Positions 23,459-31,917 of a DNA stretch of 64,000 nucleotides are shown here, piece by piece. The notes below the pieces were generated by a model. The model was not told the DNA's origin and did not search any database. It was given only the letters and a program-made list of their open reading frames with translations. The stretch covers positions 1 to 64,000 of the forward strand of contig CAVPSV010000002.1 of the NCBI GenBank assembly GCA_963708625.1, given 5' to 3'. The stretch's first letter is position 1; each line of letters begins with the position of its first letter. Both the position numbers and the translations under genes were made by a program. Origin of the DNA: DASXIF01 sp036498145. GTDB lineage: Bacteria; Actinomycetota; Actinomycetes; Mycobacteriales; Jatrophihabitantaceae.

Positions 23459-24316
23459 GTGGCTGTGGTGTCCGCAACGGGCGCGGCGGGCGGCGTGATG
23501 GGGGCATCACCCGTCCGTACCGGCGTGGGCCCGGCGTGGCGGTCCGGCCGGACGTACCGCGCGCTGCGGGTCCTGCTTGGCACAACCTCCGCCGCACCGG
23601 CGACCACAGCCGTCGTCGGTGGGCTCGTCCTCACCGTCGCACTCATCTCCGGTGGCGTGATCGACGCCGACAGCGTGCAACGGTGGGCGTCCACCAACCT
23701 GGTGAACCTGTATCACCACCCCATTTCCGCCATGGTGGTGAGCGCTTTCGTGCTCACCGGGCCCAGCATCGCCGGCATCGCGGTCGCGGCCGTCGTGTGC
23801 GGCCTGTTGGAGCGTCGCGTCGGGGCGCGCCGGATGCTCGCGGTCGCTGCCGCGGGACAGGTGATCCCGAGCCTCATCACCGAGGGCGCGGTGCGGCTGG
23901 CCATCCACGCGGGCGGTGAAAGCCGGGCGGCGGCGGTGCGTTTCGACGTCGGCATCAGCTACGTCACGTTCTCCGTCGCCGCGGCACTGACGCAGTTCGC
24001 GCCGCCACGCTGGCGGCGGGTGCTGCTGGCGACCGGAGTGGCGATCACGGTGGCCCAGCTCGCCGCCGAGCACGACATGACCTCAAGCGGGCATGCGCTG
24101 GCCTATGTGGTCGGCCTGCTCTGCTGGCCGTTGCTGGAGCGGCGTGGCCAGAGCAGCCCGATCCGCGGCCGGGCCCGGCGGTGGGCGTGCTACTCGTTGG
24201 CGGCCATGACAGTGATCGGTCTGCTCACGGTGTACCTGCCGGTCGCGGCGTTCGGGCTGCCGACGAGTGTCCAACCCGTCGTCACCAGTACCGGCTGGAG
24301 CGGCCCAGTACCGTGA
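23459..24316 (+). CDS. Rhomboid-like membrane protein
   Basis: About 285 aa with six hydrophobic segments: TTAVVGGLVLTVALISGGV, HPISAMVVSAFVLTG, IAGIAVAAVVCGLLERRVG, FDVGISYVTFSVAAALTQF and two more at the end. This is the actinobacterial rhomboid-like family: SAMVVSAFVL, an AxGQVIPSLITEG segment and HALAYVVGLLCWPLLE. FDVGISYVTF occupies the place of the catalytic GxS motif; a serine is present, but I cannot confirm protease activity. Several GTG codons (23459, 23465, 23468) could be the start. Divergent from the molybdoenzyme operon. Confidence 0.75.
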   Translation: MAVVSATGAAGGVMGASPVRTGVGPAWRSGRTYRALRVLLGTTSAAPATTAVVGGLVLTVALISGGVIDADSVQRWASTNLVNLYHHPISAMVVSAFVLTGPSIAGIAVAAVVCGLLERRVGARRMLAVAAAGQVIPSLITEGAVRLAIHAGGESRAAAVRFDVGISYVTFSVAAALTQFAPPRWRRVLLATGVAITVAQLAAEHDMTSSGHALAYVVGLLCWPLLERRGQSSPIRGRARRWACYSLAAMTVIGLLTVYLPVAAFGLPTSVQPVVTSTGWSGPVP

Positions 24317-24337
24317 CGTGACTCAGGCCGCCACGAC

Positions 24338-25819
24338 TCAATCCAGGGGCCAGGAGCCGACCGGCTCGTTGCTGTGCATCAACTCCACGTATCGGCGCAG
24401 CATCTCCCGCAACGATTCCCGGCGGTCCAGCGGCTGGCGCCGCTCGTCGATGTGGTGGAACACGCGGGCCTGCCATTCGGCGCCGTTCTGGTGTGCGATG
24501 CAGCGCTGCTCGATGATGCCCAGCAGCCGGTCGGTGACGGTGGACGCGACGCCCCACTCGGTGAGCCCGTGGTGCGCCATCGGCAACAGCTTGCGCAGCA
24601 CCAGTTCCGACCCTGGTACCTCGCCCAGACCGGGCCAGAACAGCTGCGCGTCGATGCCGTGGCGCGCGCCCGCCTCGAAGTTGTCGAACGCGGTCGGGAA
24701 CGAGAGCTGAGACCACAGCGGCCGGTCCTGCGCGGTGAGCGCTCGCAGCATCCCGTAGTAGAAGGCGCCGTTGGCCAGGATGTCCACCACCGTCGGGCCG
24801 GCCGGCAACACCCTGTTCTCCACGCGCAGGTGCGGCTTGCCGCGGTACACGTCGTAGACGGGCCGGTTCCACCGGTAGATGGTGCCGTTGTGCATGCGCA
24901 GCTCCGCGAGCTGCGGTGTGTCGCCCGCATCGAGCACGGCCACCGGGTCCTCCGGGTCGCACAGCGGGAGCAGCGCGGGGAAGTAGCGCACGTTCTCCTC
25001 GAACTGGTCGAACACCGAGGTGATCCACCGCTCGCCGAACCACACCCGGGGCCGCACGCCCTGCTCCTTCAGCTCCTGCGGGCGGGTATCGGTGGCTTGC
25101 TCGAACAGCGCCACTCTCGTCTCACGCCACAGCTCCTTGCCGAACAGGAACGGCGAGTTCGCCCCGAGTGCAAGCTGCACCCCGGCGATGCACTGCGCCG
25201 CGTTCCAGGTCGGGGCGTAGTCCTGCGGGCTCACCTGCAAGTGGAACTGAACGCTGGTGCACGCCGCTTCCGGCGCAATGGTGTCCGCGTAGGCGTTGAG
25301 GCGTTCCGGGCCATCGATGCTGATGTGCAGGTCCTCTCCGCGCGCCGCGAAGATCTGCTCGTTGATCAAGCGGTAGCGCGGGTTCGCGCTGAGCGATGCG
25401 GCGGTGAGGTGCTCGGGGGTCAGTGTCGGCAACATGCCGATCATCACGATGTGCGCGCCGACGGAACGCGCCCGGCTCTCCGCGTCGTTCAGGCTGGCGC
25501 GCAGCTCGCTCTCCAGCTCCTCAGCTGACTCGTCGCGCAGGGACCGTGGCTGCACGTTGATCTCGATGTTGAACTGGGCCAGTTCGGTCTGGTAGTCGGG
25601 ATTGGCGATCTGCTGCAGGACTGCAGCGTTGCGCATGGCCGGGTCGTGTTCGCCGTCGACGAGATTGAGTTCGATCTCCAAGCCGGTCAGTGGCCGCTCG
25701 AAGTCGAACTTGGCTTCGGACAGCATCCGAGCGAACACGTCCAGGCAGCGGCGCAACTTCTCCCGGTACCGCTGCCGGTCCTGCCGGTCGAACGTGGTGT
25801 CCTCGACGTCCTCGCCCAT
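24338..25819 (-). CDS. Glutamate-cysteine ligase family protein (GCS2 type)
   Basis: 493 aa. N-terminal region has LTGLEIELNLVDGEHDPAM (residues 45-63) and AQFNIEINVQPRSL near 82, the ATP/Mg-binding motifs of the GCS2/EgtA glutamate-cysteine ligase family; the middle has CTSVQFHLQVSP near 187 and GANSPFLFGKELWRETR near 218. Forms a gamma-glutamyl bond; the partner amine (cysteine, or another amino acid) cannot be read from sequence. AGAGGT precedes the ATG. Convergent with the rhomboid-like gene (21-base gap). Actinobacteria use mycothiol, so a role outside glutathione synthesis is likely. Confidence 0.87.
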   Translation of the reverse strand: MGEDVEDTTFDRQDRQRYREKLRRCLDVFARMLSEAKFDFERPLTGLEIELNLVDGEHDPAMRNAAVLQQIANPDYQTELAQFNIEINVQPRSLRDESAEELESELRASLNDAESRARSVGAHIVMIGMLPTLTPEHLTAASLSANPRYRLINEQIFAARGEDLHISIDGPERLNAYADTIAPEAACTSVQFHLQVSPQDYAPTWNAAQCIAGVQLALGANSPFLFGKELWRETRVALFEQATDTRPQELKEQGVRPRVWFGERWITSVFDQFEENVRYFPALLPLCDPEDPVAVLDAGDTPQLAELRMHNGTIYRWNRPVYDVYRGKPHLRVENRVLPAGPTVVDILANGAFYYGMLRALTAQDRPLWSQLSFPTAFDNFEAGARHGIDAQLFWPGLGEVPGSELVLRKLLPMAHHGLTEWGVASTVTDRLLGIIEQRCIAHQNGAEWQARVFHHIDERRQPLDRRESLREMLRRYVELMHSNEPVGSWPLD

Positions 25820-26117
25820 CGCACACCTCTAGTCCCGCGTGGGTCTCGTGCCGTGCCATGCCGAGCCTTCCAGATATCCGCCGGGGCGTGGGGAGCGGCC
25901 GGCTACCGCGCGGGCTACGCGGCCTGCGCGCCCACCGCCTTGTTTGCGCCAGTGCGTCGGTGTCGAGAACGGTTCCACCGACTTGTCCGAGATGGGTGAC
26001 CGATGTCAAGACCGCATAAAATCCCCGACATTTCGACGCGAGAATTCCGAGTACCTGGGACATGCTGAACACGTGCGCCCGATGTGGCGCTCGTAACCAC
26101 TCGGGTGGGGAGGCTCT

Positions 26118-26831
26118 ATGACTGGACGTCACGCTATTCCGAGGCGATGGATTCGCCTTGGCATCACCATGGTCACCGCCGGTGCCGCTACGGTCGGCGT
26201 AATGGCCGCGACCGCCGGACCAAGTTCCGCCGCGCCGGCAAGCACGTCGTGTCGTGCACGCGCCATCGCACTTGACGGGCCGAAGCCGCTCGTCATCGGC
26301 GCGGCGAACAACGCGCTCACGCCGTGCGTGACCGATTACTCCGCGATCACCGACACCTCGGTGCCGGTCCTTGGCGTCAACCCGCTGGTTACCGTCGGGG
26401 TGCACGCGGTCAACAACGGCACGTTCTTCAACCAGGCCGGCTTCGCGCCGCTCGTCACGTCCTCGTCGGCGACCTCGGACATCGCGAAGGTCACCGTCAA
26501 CGGACTGGGTCTCAACCTGGTCATCCAGGGCGTGCACAGCCAGGCCAACGCCGAATCCTTCGAGTCGGATGGCGCTTGCACCGAGAACACCAGCGGCTCG
26601 TCGTACGTAGCGACCGTCACGTTGAACGGCAAGCAGTTGAAGCTGATCGACTCGACCAAACCGATCACCATCAAGCTCCCGCTGCGGCTGACGCTGTACC
26701 TAAACCGGCAAGTGGTGACCAACCACCAGGTGACGCAGGACGTCGTCTACCTGCAGTGGCCGGACAAGCGGTATGACATCGCCATCGGCGAGACCACTGC
26801 CGGAACGCAGTGCGACGTCGACGAAGGATGA
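26118..26831 (+). CDS. Secreted protein of unknown function
   Basis: 237 aa with a classical export signal: basic start MTGRHAIPRRWIRLG, hydrophobic core ITMVTAGAATVGVMAATAG and likely cleavage after SSAAPA (residues ~36-41). The mature part is a beta-rich domain with four well-spaced cysteines (CRARAI, PCVTDYSA, DGACTEN, GTQCDVDEG), probably two disulfides outside the cell, and repeated VTVNG/VTLNG strands. GGGGAGG stands six bases before the ATG. Followed by a perfect bidirectional terminator. No family recognised. Confidence 0.78.
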   Translation: MTGRHAIPRRWIRLGITMVTAGAATVGVMAATAGPSSAAPASTSCRARAIALDGPKPLVIGAANNALTPCVTDYSAITDTSVPVLGVNPLVTVGVHAVNNGTFFNQAGFAPLVTSSSATSDIAKVTVNGLGLNLVIQGVHSQANAESFESDGACTENTSGSSYVATVTLNGKQLKLIDSTKPITIKLPLRLTLYLNRQVVTNHQVTQDVVYLQWPDKRYDIAIGETTAGTQCDVDEG

Positions 26832-26851
26832 TCCGCTGATCTGAGCAGCAC

Positions 26852-26889
26852 AAGAAGGAGCCCCCGAGCATGCTCGGGGGCTCCTTCTT
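26852..26889. terminator. Perfect 38-bp palindromic bidirectional terminator
   Basis: AAGAAGGAGCCCCCGAGCA (26852-26870) directly followed by its exact reverse complement (26871-26889). A-rich left side and T-rich right side give a usable tail in both directions, fitting the convergent secreted-protein and GMC genes. Confidence 0.9.
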
Positions 26890-27077
26890 TCCCTACCAAA
26901 CCGCGGATCTTGCTGCGGAAAAGGTAAGCCCGACGGATAAACACGACCTAAACCGGACGTTGCACTCACGTCGATGGCATCCGGCTCGCTATGGTCGCCG
27001 GAAATTGCCCGAATAAGTCAGATAAAGGCCGTTTTTCCCGACGATGAAATCGGGCGGCGCCGGCGGCGCCGGAGAAC

Positions 27078-28676
27078 TCAGAGGATCAGCGCCGCGGCGT
27101 GTTCCCCGATCATCATCGACGGGGCGTTGGTGTTGCCGCCGGTGATGCTCGGCATGATCGATGCGTCGGCTACCCGCAGCCCGTCCACGCCGCGGACCTT
27201 GAGCGTCGGATCCACCACTGCGCGCTCGTCCACACCCATCCGGGCCGTCCCGACCGGGTGGTAGACCGTGGTCGCCCGGTTCGGCACCTCCGCCGAGAGT
27301 TCGGCGCGGCTCGAATAGTTGGGACCGGGGGAGAGCTCGCCGGTGATCCCGCGGGCGATCACCGGGTTCGCCATCACCTCACGGACCAATTCCATGGCGT
27401 CGAGCAGCAACTCCCGGTCGGCGTTGTCGCCGAGGTAGTTCGGGTCGATCAGTGGGGCAGCGGCAGGGTCGGTGGAAGCGAGCCGGACCGTACCGCGACT
27501 GCGCGGATAGATCAGCGTGGCCATGATCGTGATCGCGGACCGCTTGTCCACCTTGTGCCGGATCGGCGCGTCCTGGTTCGGGAACGGGTACGACCACGGC
27601 AGCGCATGCAACTGGATGTCCGGTATCTCCTTGGCCTGCGGACTCCGGACGAACCCGACCGCCTCGAACACGCTTCGAGCCAGCCAACTGTCTCCGCGCA
27701 GCGCCTCCTTCATCACCCCGGCCGCGAAGTACGGCGTGGTGCCACGGTGGCGGGACTCCTTGGTCAGGTAGGTGAGCGGCACGAACATGTGGTCGTGCAG
27801 GTTGTCGCCGACCGGCAGATCGGCCACCACGTCGATGCCGTGCGAACGAAGGTGATCGGCCGGCCCGATGCCGGACAGCATGAGCACCTGCGGTGTGCCG
27901 AAGGCACCGGCGCTCACCACTACCTCGCGGTTGGCACGGATGGTCTGCAGTCCGCTCTTGGTGATGATCTCGACGCCGACGGCTCGACCGTTCTCGATCA
28001 CGACCCGCGTGACCAGGGTGCCGAGCACCACCTGCAGATTCGCCGCGGTGTGGTCTTCCAGGTAGCCGATCGAAGAGCTGTAGCGCAGACCGCCGGCCAC
28101 GTTCATCTGGAAGATCGACGAGCCCTCCTGGTCCTCGCCGTTGTAATCGTCGTTGCGTTTGACCCCTGCGGTTTCCGCGAGCGCCTCGATGAACGCCTGC
28201 CCGGCGGTGGTCAGGTCCTTCTGCCGGGTGACGCGGATCGGGCCGTCTCCGCCGCGAAAGTCGTTGGCGCCGTCTTCCCAGCTCTCGAAGCGCCGGTAGT
28301 AAGGCAGCACGTCGGCGTAGCTCCACCCGGTGTTGCCCTCGGCGGCCCAGTCGTCGAAGTTCTTGCGGTTGCCGCGGACGAAGACCATGCCGTTGATCGA
28401 GCCGGACCCGCCGCGGACCCGCCCGTGCGTCTGCGGGATCTTGCGGTTGTTGGCGTGTGCCTGGGGCACCGTGTAGTGCTCCCAGGCCAGCCGCTTCTTC
28501 AGCTGCGGGATGTTGTGGAAGACGGCGATCATCCCGGGCTTGCGAACCAGGCGCGTGGTGTCCGGGCCACCGGCCTCGATCAGCGCCACGCTCGCCCCGG
28601 AGTCCGCCAGGCGGCGCGCCAGCACGCAGCCGGCGCTGCCTGCGCCGACCACGACATAGTCCACAGTTCGGTCCAT
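27078..28676 (-). CDS. GMC-family FAD oxidoreductase
   Basis: 532-aa glucose-methanol-choline flavoprotein oxidising an alcohol to an aldehyde or ketone. FAD motif YVVVGAGSAGCVLARRLADS at residues 7-26, the GMC signature GRVRGGSGSINGMVFVRGN near 83, SAGAFGTPQVLMLSGIGP near 253 (second signature) and the catalytic C-terminal HPVGTARMGVDE near 465 with DASIMPSITGGNTNAPSMMI. Closest to choline/alcohol dehydrogenase-like members; substrate unknown. ATG at MDRTVDYVVVGAG chosen because GAGGGG precedes it. A 22-base palindromic operator lies 36 bases upstream. Confidence 0.92.
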   Translation of the reverse strand: MDRTVDYVVVGAGSAGCVLARRLADSGASVALIEAGGPDTTRLVRKPGMIAVFHNIPQLKKRLAWEHYTVPQAHANNRKIPQTHGRVRGGSGSINGMVFVRGNRKNFDDWAAEGNTGWSYADVLPYYRRFESWEDGANDFRGGDGPIRVTRQKDLTTAGQAFIEALAETAGVKRNDDYNGEDQEGSSIFQMNVAGGLRYSSSIGYLEDHTAANLQVVLGTLVTRVVIENGRAVGVEIITKSGLQTIRANREVVVSAGAFGTPQVLMLSGIGPADHLRSHGIDVVADLPVGDNLHDHMFVPLTYLTKESRHRGTTPYFAAGVMKEALRGDSWLARSVFEAVGFVRSPQAKEIPDIQLHALPWSYPFPNQDAPIRHKVDKRSAITIMATLIYPRSRGTVRLASTDPAAAPLIDPNYLGDNADRELLLDAMELVREVMANPVIARGITGELSPGPNYSSRAELSAEVPNRATTVYHPVGTARMGVDERAVVDPTLKVRGVDGLRVADASIMPSITGGNTNAPSMMIGEHAAALIL

Positions 28677-28711
28677 CCGGCCCCTCGTCTCCACAGTGCC
28701 GTTCGTCGGCA

Positions 28712-28733
28712 AAACTGAAACGTGTTGCAGTTT
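28712..28733. promoter_or_regulatory. Palindromic TetR/KstR-like operator upstream of the GMC gene
   Basis: AAACTG (28712) and CAGTTT (28728) flank AAACGTGTT; 18 of 22 bases are palindromic. The inner TGAAACGTGTTGCA (28716-28729) fits the pattern TnnAACnnGTTnnA at every fixed position. Related to the sites at 13435 and 29336. Confidence 0.65.
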
Positions 28734-28805
28734 ACTGATTTTCTCGCCACGCGGAAGGGCACAAACGCCACGACGGGCCGGGCGTGCCGGGCAGCGGGCA
28801 GGCGA

Positions 28806-29327
28806 CTAGGCCGGACCCGCCTCGTTCGGCTCGCAGATGACCACGGGGATCTCCCGGTCAGTCCAGGTCGCGTAGGAGGCGTAGTCGTTGTAGAGGTCGA
28901 CCAGCCGGGGCCAGAGTTCGGCGCGCTCGGCCGCGTTCGCCGTGCGCGCGCGCATCTGCCGCACCGACCGGCCGATCCGAACCTCGACCTCCGGGTTGGC
29001 CTTGGTGTTGAGATACCACTGCGGGTTCGTCGGCAGGCCGCCCTGGGAAGCGACCAGGATCACCCGATCGCCGTCGGCCAGATAGCACAGCGGCACCTCG
29101 CGGCGCTGCCCGCTCTTGCGGCCGGTGGTGGTGACCAGGCAGATCGGCACGCCGCGGCCGCGACGGGCCGCCGAGCCGAACTTCCAGTTCCGAAGTACCC
29201 GTCCGCCGCTCGCCTTGTACAGCGCGCGATGCACAGCGGACATCACCTTGATGACCCGGACCGTGCTGGGGCGTTCCAGCCCGGGCGGCTTCGGTTTGGT
29301 GGCAGGGGAGTCGGGCGACGTAGTCAC
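28806..29327 (-). CDS. Nitroreductase-family deazaflavin (F420)-dependent oxidoreductase, Ddn-like
   Basis: 173-aa member of the DUF385/Ddn split-barrel family that uses reduced cofactor F420 to reduce quinones or nitro compounds. Signature block: LVTTTGRKSGQRREVPLCYL near residue 64, DRVILVASQGGLPTNPQWYL near 88 and NPEVEVRIG. N-terminal 30 residues are variable. GTG at 29327 chosen; the extra upstream codons overlap the operator. Same strand as the GMC gene, 130 bases before it, each with its own operator. The window also encodes FbiD for F420 synthesis. Confidence 0.88.
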   Translation of the reverse strand: MTTSPDSPATKPKPPGLERPSTVRVIKVMSAVHRALYKASGGRVLRNWKFGSAARRGRGVPICLVTTTGRKSGQRREVPLCYLADGDRVILVASQGGLPTNPQWYLNTKANPEVEVRIGRSVRQMRARTANAAERAELWPRLVDLYNDYASYATWTDREIPVVICEPNEAGPA

Positions 29328-29335
29328 GCAAGAAA

Positions 29336-29349
29336 TAGAACCTGTTTCA
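29336..29349. promoter_or_regulatory. TetR/KstR-like operator upstream of the Ddn-like gene
   Basis: TAGAACCTGTTTCA matches TnnAACnnGTTnnA at every fixed position and, read on the minus strand, AACTGAAACAGGTTCTA resembles the core of the two other sites. It lies 9-22 bases before the start codon, where a bound repressor would block transcription start. Confidence 0.6.
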
Positions 29350-29404
29350 GTTGCTGCACGCAAGAGCTGCGGCTGCGTCGCATCGGCGTGGCACCCTGGA
29401 CGTT

Positions 29405-29686
29405 ATGTGCCGCAACATCAAGACCCTGCACAACTTCGCGCCCCCCGCTACCCAGGACGAGGTGCACGCCGCCGCGCTGCAGTTCGTCCGCAAGGTCAGC
29501 GGGACCACCAAGCCGTCGGCGGCGAACCAGCCGGCCTTCGACGAGGCCGTGCACGAGATCGCACACATCACCCGGCATCTGCTGGAATCACTGGTGACGG
29601 CTGCCCCGCCCCGCGATCGAGAGGTGGAGGCGCGCAAGGCCCGCGAGCGCAGCGAGCGCAGGTTCGGTGTCTCCGCCGGGCGCTAG
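29405..29686 (+). CDS. DUF2277 family protein
   Basis: 93-aa cytosolic protein matching DUF2277: MCRNIKTLHNFAPPATQDEV at the N-terminus (family hallmark MCRNIK-LxNF-PPAT), then AALQFVRKVSGTTKPSAANQ and a helical, basic C-terminus. Function unknown. No Shine-Dalgarno; CACCCT sits seven bases before the ATG, so a leaderless mRNA is possible. Divergent from the Ddn-like gene and its operator. Confidence 0.88.
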   Translation: MCRNIKTLHNFAPPATQDEVHAAALQFVRKVSGTTKPSAANQPAFDEAVHEIAHITRHLLESLVTAAPPRDREVEARKARERSERRFGVSAGR

Positions 29687-29754
29687 TGGATCGTGATGCT
29701 GGCAAGGGCCTATAGCGCCCCGTGCGCATCACGATCGACACCGGCGGGGGGTGC

Positions 29755-30216
29755 TCAGCCCCACCGGTTCGCGGTGAGCCGCCAGCTCGGCGTGTCGTCC
29801 AGCGACTGCATCGCTTCGTAGCTGCGGATGTAACCCGTGCGCGCGATTCGCCACGCGCCGTCGTCGCACTTGCGGTACCTGTCGTCATAGAACGCCGCGC
29901 CGGTGAGCATCATCCGCTGCTCGGTGATGATGACTTTGTCCTCCAGGTACCAACGCCCGGTGGCCTGGTCGCCATCGACCGAGATCTCCGGGTGATGGCA
30001 CTGGTGCACCGTGATGATGGCTCCGGTTCCGAGCGAGGTTCGCATGAAGCCGACCACGGCATCCCGGCCGGTGAAGCTCAGCCGCTCGCCGTAGTCCGCC
30101 GTCACATCCTCGGTCAGCGTGTCGGCGAATTCGTCCCAGTCCTTCAGGTCGAGCGTGCGCAGGTACCGGTACTTGAGTTGTCGCAACTCCTCGAGCACGG
30201 CGGTCGTCGAATCCAC
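29755..30216 (-). CDS. SnoaL-like / NTF2-fold protein
   Basis: 153-aa protein of the SnoaL_4 nuclear-transport-factor-2-like group: RQLKYRYLRTLDLKDWDEFA at residues 12-31, DVTADYGERLSFTGRDAVVG, HQCHHPEISVDGDQATGRW near 71 and RIARTGYIRSYE near 122. The cone-shaped fold serves as small-molecule isomerase, hydratase or dehydratase; the H-H-P-E-I segment is typical of the group. GTG start with GGAGGG eight bases upstream. Divergent from the DAO gene. Substrate unknown. Confidence 0.85.
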   Translation of the reverse strand: MDSTTAVLEELRQLKYRYLRTLDLKDWDEFADTLTEDVTADYGERLSFTGRDAVVGFMRTSLGTGAIITVHQCHHPEISVDGDQATGRWYLEDKVIITEQRMMLTGAAFYDDRYRKCDDGAWRIARTGYIRSYEAMQSLDDTPSWRLTANRWG

Positions 30217-30283
30217 TCCAGCACCCTCCGATCAGGACCCCCGGTCGATCTGGTCGCAGCCTAGGGCACGCCATGATGTGCGG

Positions 30284-31249
30284 ATGCGGATCACCGTTGT
30301 CGGCGCCGGCATCGTCGGGCTGACGTCGGCACTACGGCTGCGCGAAGCCGGTCACGAGGTGCACGTCGTCGCCGAACGCACCGGCGCGCAGACCACCTCC
30401 GCGGTCGCCGCCGCGCTGTGGTTTCCCTACCTGGCCGCCCCACAGGACGCCGTCGCACGCTGGGCCGCGGCCGGGTTGCGCGCACTCACCGAACTCGCGA
30501 CGACGGTGCCGCCGGCGGGTGTGGACCTGCGCACCGGCCGGCAACTGTTCCGCACCACAACACCGGATCCGTGGTGGACACCGGCGGCGCCGCCGCTGCG
30601 CCGGTTGTCCGGCGACGAACTCCCGGCCGGTTTCGGCGACGGCATCGAAGTCACCGTTCCGGTTGTGGACACGCCGGTGCACCTGAGCTGGCTGACCGAC
30701 CGGTTGTGCGCCATGGGCACGCCGGTGACGCGCCGGAAGGTGTCCTCGCTCGACGAGGCGGCCGATGCCGGCGGCGGCGCCGATGTCGTGGTGAACTGCG
30801 CCGGCCTGGGTGCGCGCGAACTTGCCGCCGACCCGGCGCTGGAACCGGTGCGCGGGCAGGTGGTTGTCCTCGAGCAGACCGGCCTGCGCGAGTGGATCCT
30901 CGACGACACGGATCCGGTCGATCTCACCTACGTGGTGCCTCGGCGCACGACGATCGTCGTCGGCGGCACTGCGCAGCGCGGTGATGGCGATGTGCGGCTT
31001 CGCGACACCGATGCACACGCGATACTCCGCCGGGCGAGTGCGTTGCTACCCGAACTCGCGCACGCGGCGATCGTGGACCAGCGCGTCGGATTGCGCCCGG
31101 CGCGCTCCGCGGTCCGCCTGGAACGCACCGATGACCGCGGGGTCGACGCCGTGCACTGCTACGGCCATGGAGGCGCCGGCGTGACGCTCGCATACGGCTG
31201 CGCTGACGAGGTGGTGCAGCTGCTCGCAACCGGTCAGGTGCTGCCGTAG
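30284..31249 (+). CDS. FAD-dependent D-amino-acid oxidase (DAO family)
   Basis: 321-aa flavoprotein with the FAD motif RITVVGAGIVGLTSALRLRE at the N-terminus, VAAALWFPYLAAP near residue 43, VVNCAGLGARELAADPALEP near 169 and VGLRPARSAVRLE with CYGHGGAGVTLAYGCADEV at the C-terminus, the hallmark of D-amino-acid oxidases. Oxidises neutral D-amino acids to keto acids, ammonia and H2O2. ATG with CATGAT six bases upstream, possibly leaderless. Its 3' end overlaps the convergent SDR gene by 16 bases. Together with the racemase at 2.9 kb it is the second D-amino-acid enzyme in the window. Confidence 0.88.
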   Translation: MRITVVGAGIVGLTSALRLREAGHEVHVVAERTGAQTTSAVAAALWFPYLAAPQDAVARWAAAGLRALTELATTVPPAGVDLRTGRQLFRTTTPDPWWTPAAPPLRRLSGDELPAGFGDGIEVTVPVVDTPVHLSWLTDRLCAMGTPVTRRKVSSLDEAADAGGGADVVVNCAGLGARELAADPALEPVRGQVVVLEQTGLREWILDDTDPVDLTYVVPRRTTIVVGGTAQRGDGDVRLRDTDAHAILRRASALLPELAHAAIVDQRVGLRPARSAVRLERTDDRGVDAVHCYGHGGAGVTLAYGCADEVVQLLATGQVLP

Positions 31250-31917
31250 ACCGGGACAGATGCACCCGATACCAATGCCGCGTCCGGTGAGGCCAGGAAC
31301 GCGAACACCTGGGCCACCTGTGCCACCGTCGGCCAGCTGTCGTGCCGGGCGCTCGGCATGGCCGCGCGGTTGGCCGGCGTGTCCATGATGCTCGGCACCA
31401 CGGCATTCACCGTGATGCCGGTCCCGCTCAGCTCGCGGGCAGCCATGGCGACCAGGTGCAGCACGGCGAGCTTGCTCACCGAGTACGCGAACCCACTGCC
31501 CTCGGTGACCAGCGCGGCACGGCTTGCCGTGTGCACGATCCGCCCTGCCGAAACCGGCCGCATCCGCCGGATCGCGTGCTTGGTCAGGATCGCGGCGGTG
31601 AACAGGTTCAGTCGCAGCTGTCCCTCCAACTCGGCGATGTCGAGTTCTTCGATCGGCCGCGCACCGGCGAACCCGCCCACCACATTGAGCACCGCCCACG
31701 GCACCGGCTGTTCGTCGAACCAGGCCCGCACCGCGTCGTCGTTCGTGACGTCCAACGCGTGGTAGTTCACCGCTTCGAGCTGGTGCTCGCGCGGCGGTAC
31801 CTGATGATCCACGCCGTGCACGTCGGCGCCGGTTGACGCGCAGCGCTGTGCCACGGCCTGGCCAAGGGCACCGCCGGCGCCGATTACGACGATCCGGCTG
31901 GCTTCGATTCCGGTCAC
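31234..31917 (-). CDS. SDR family oxidoreductase
   Basis: 227-aa short-chain dehydrogenase. Cofactor loop GAGGALGQAVAQ (residues 13-24), SAGRIVHTASRAAL with the catalytic serine near 130, FAYSVSKLAVLHLV with the YxxxK pair near 145 and GTGITVNAVVPSIMDTPANR near 167. The NNAG motif is replaced by NVVGGFAG. Short and lacking an obvious substrate loop; substrate unknown. Start ATG overlaps the stop of the lipase gene, so the two are translationally coupled. Confidence 0.87.
   Translation of the reverse strand: MTGIEASRIVVIGAGGALGQAVAQRCASTGADVHGVDHQVPPREHQLEAVNYHALDVTNDDAVRAWFDEQPVPWAVLNVVGGFAGARPIEELDIAELEGQLRLNLFTAAILTKHAIRRMRPVSAGRIVHTASRAALVTEGSGFAYSVSKLAVLHLVAMAARELSGTGITVNAVVPSIMDTPANRAAMPSARHDSWPTVAQVAQVFAFLASPDAALVSGASVPVYGST

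Noticed and set aside
28712..28733. Naming the regulator as KstR and the pathway as cholesterol degradation
   Set aside because: Only the operator pattern fits; many TetR repressors share it and no sterol ring-degrading genes are in the window.
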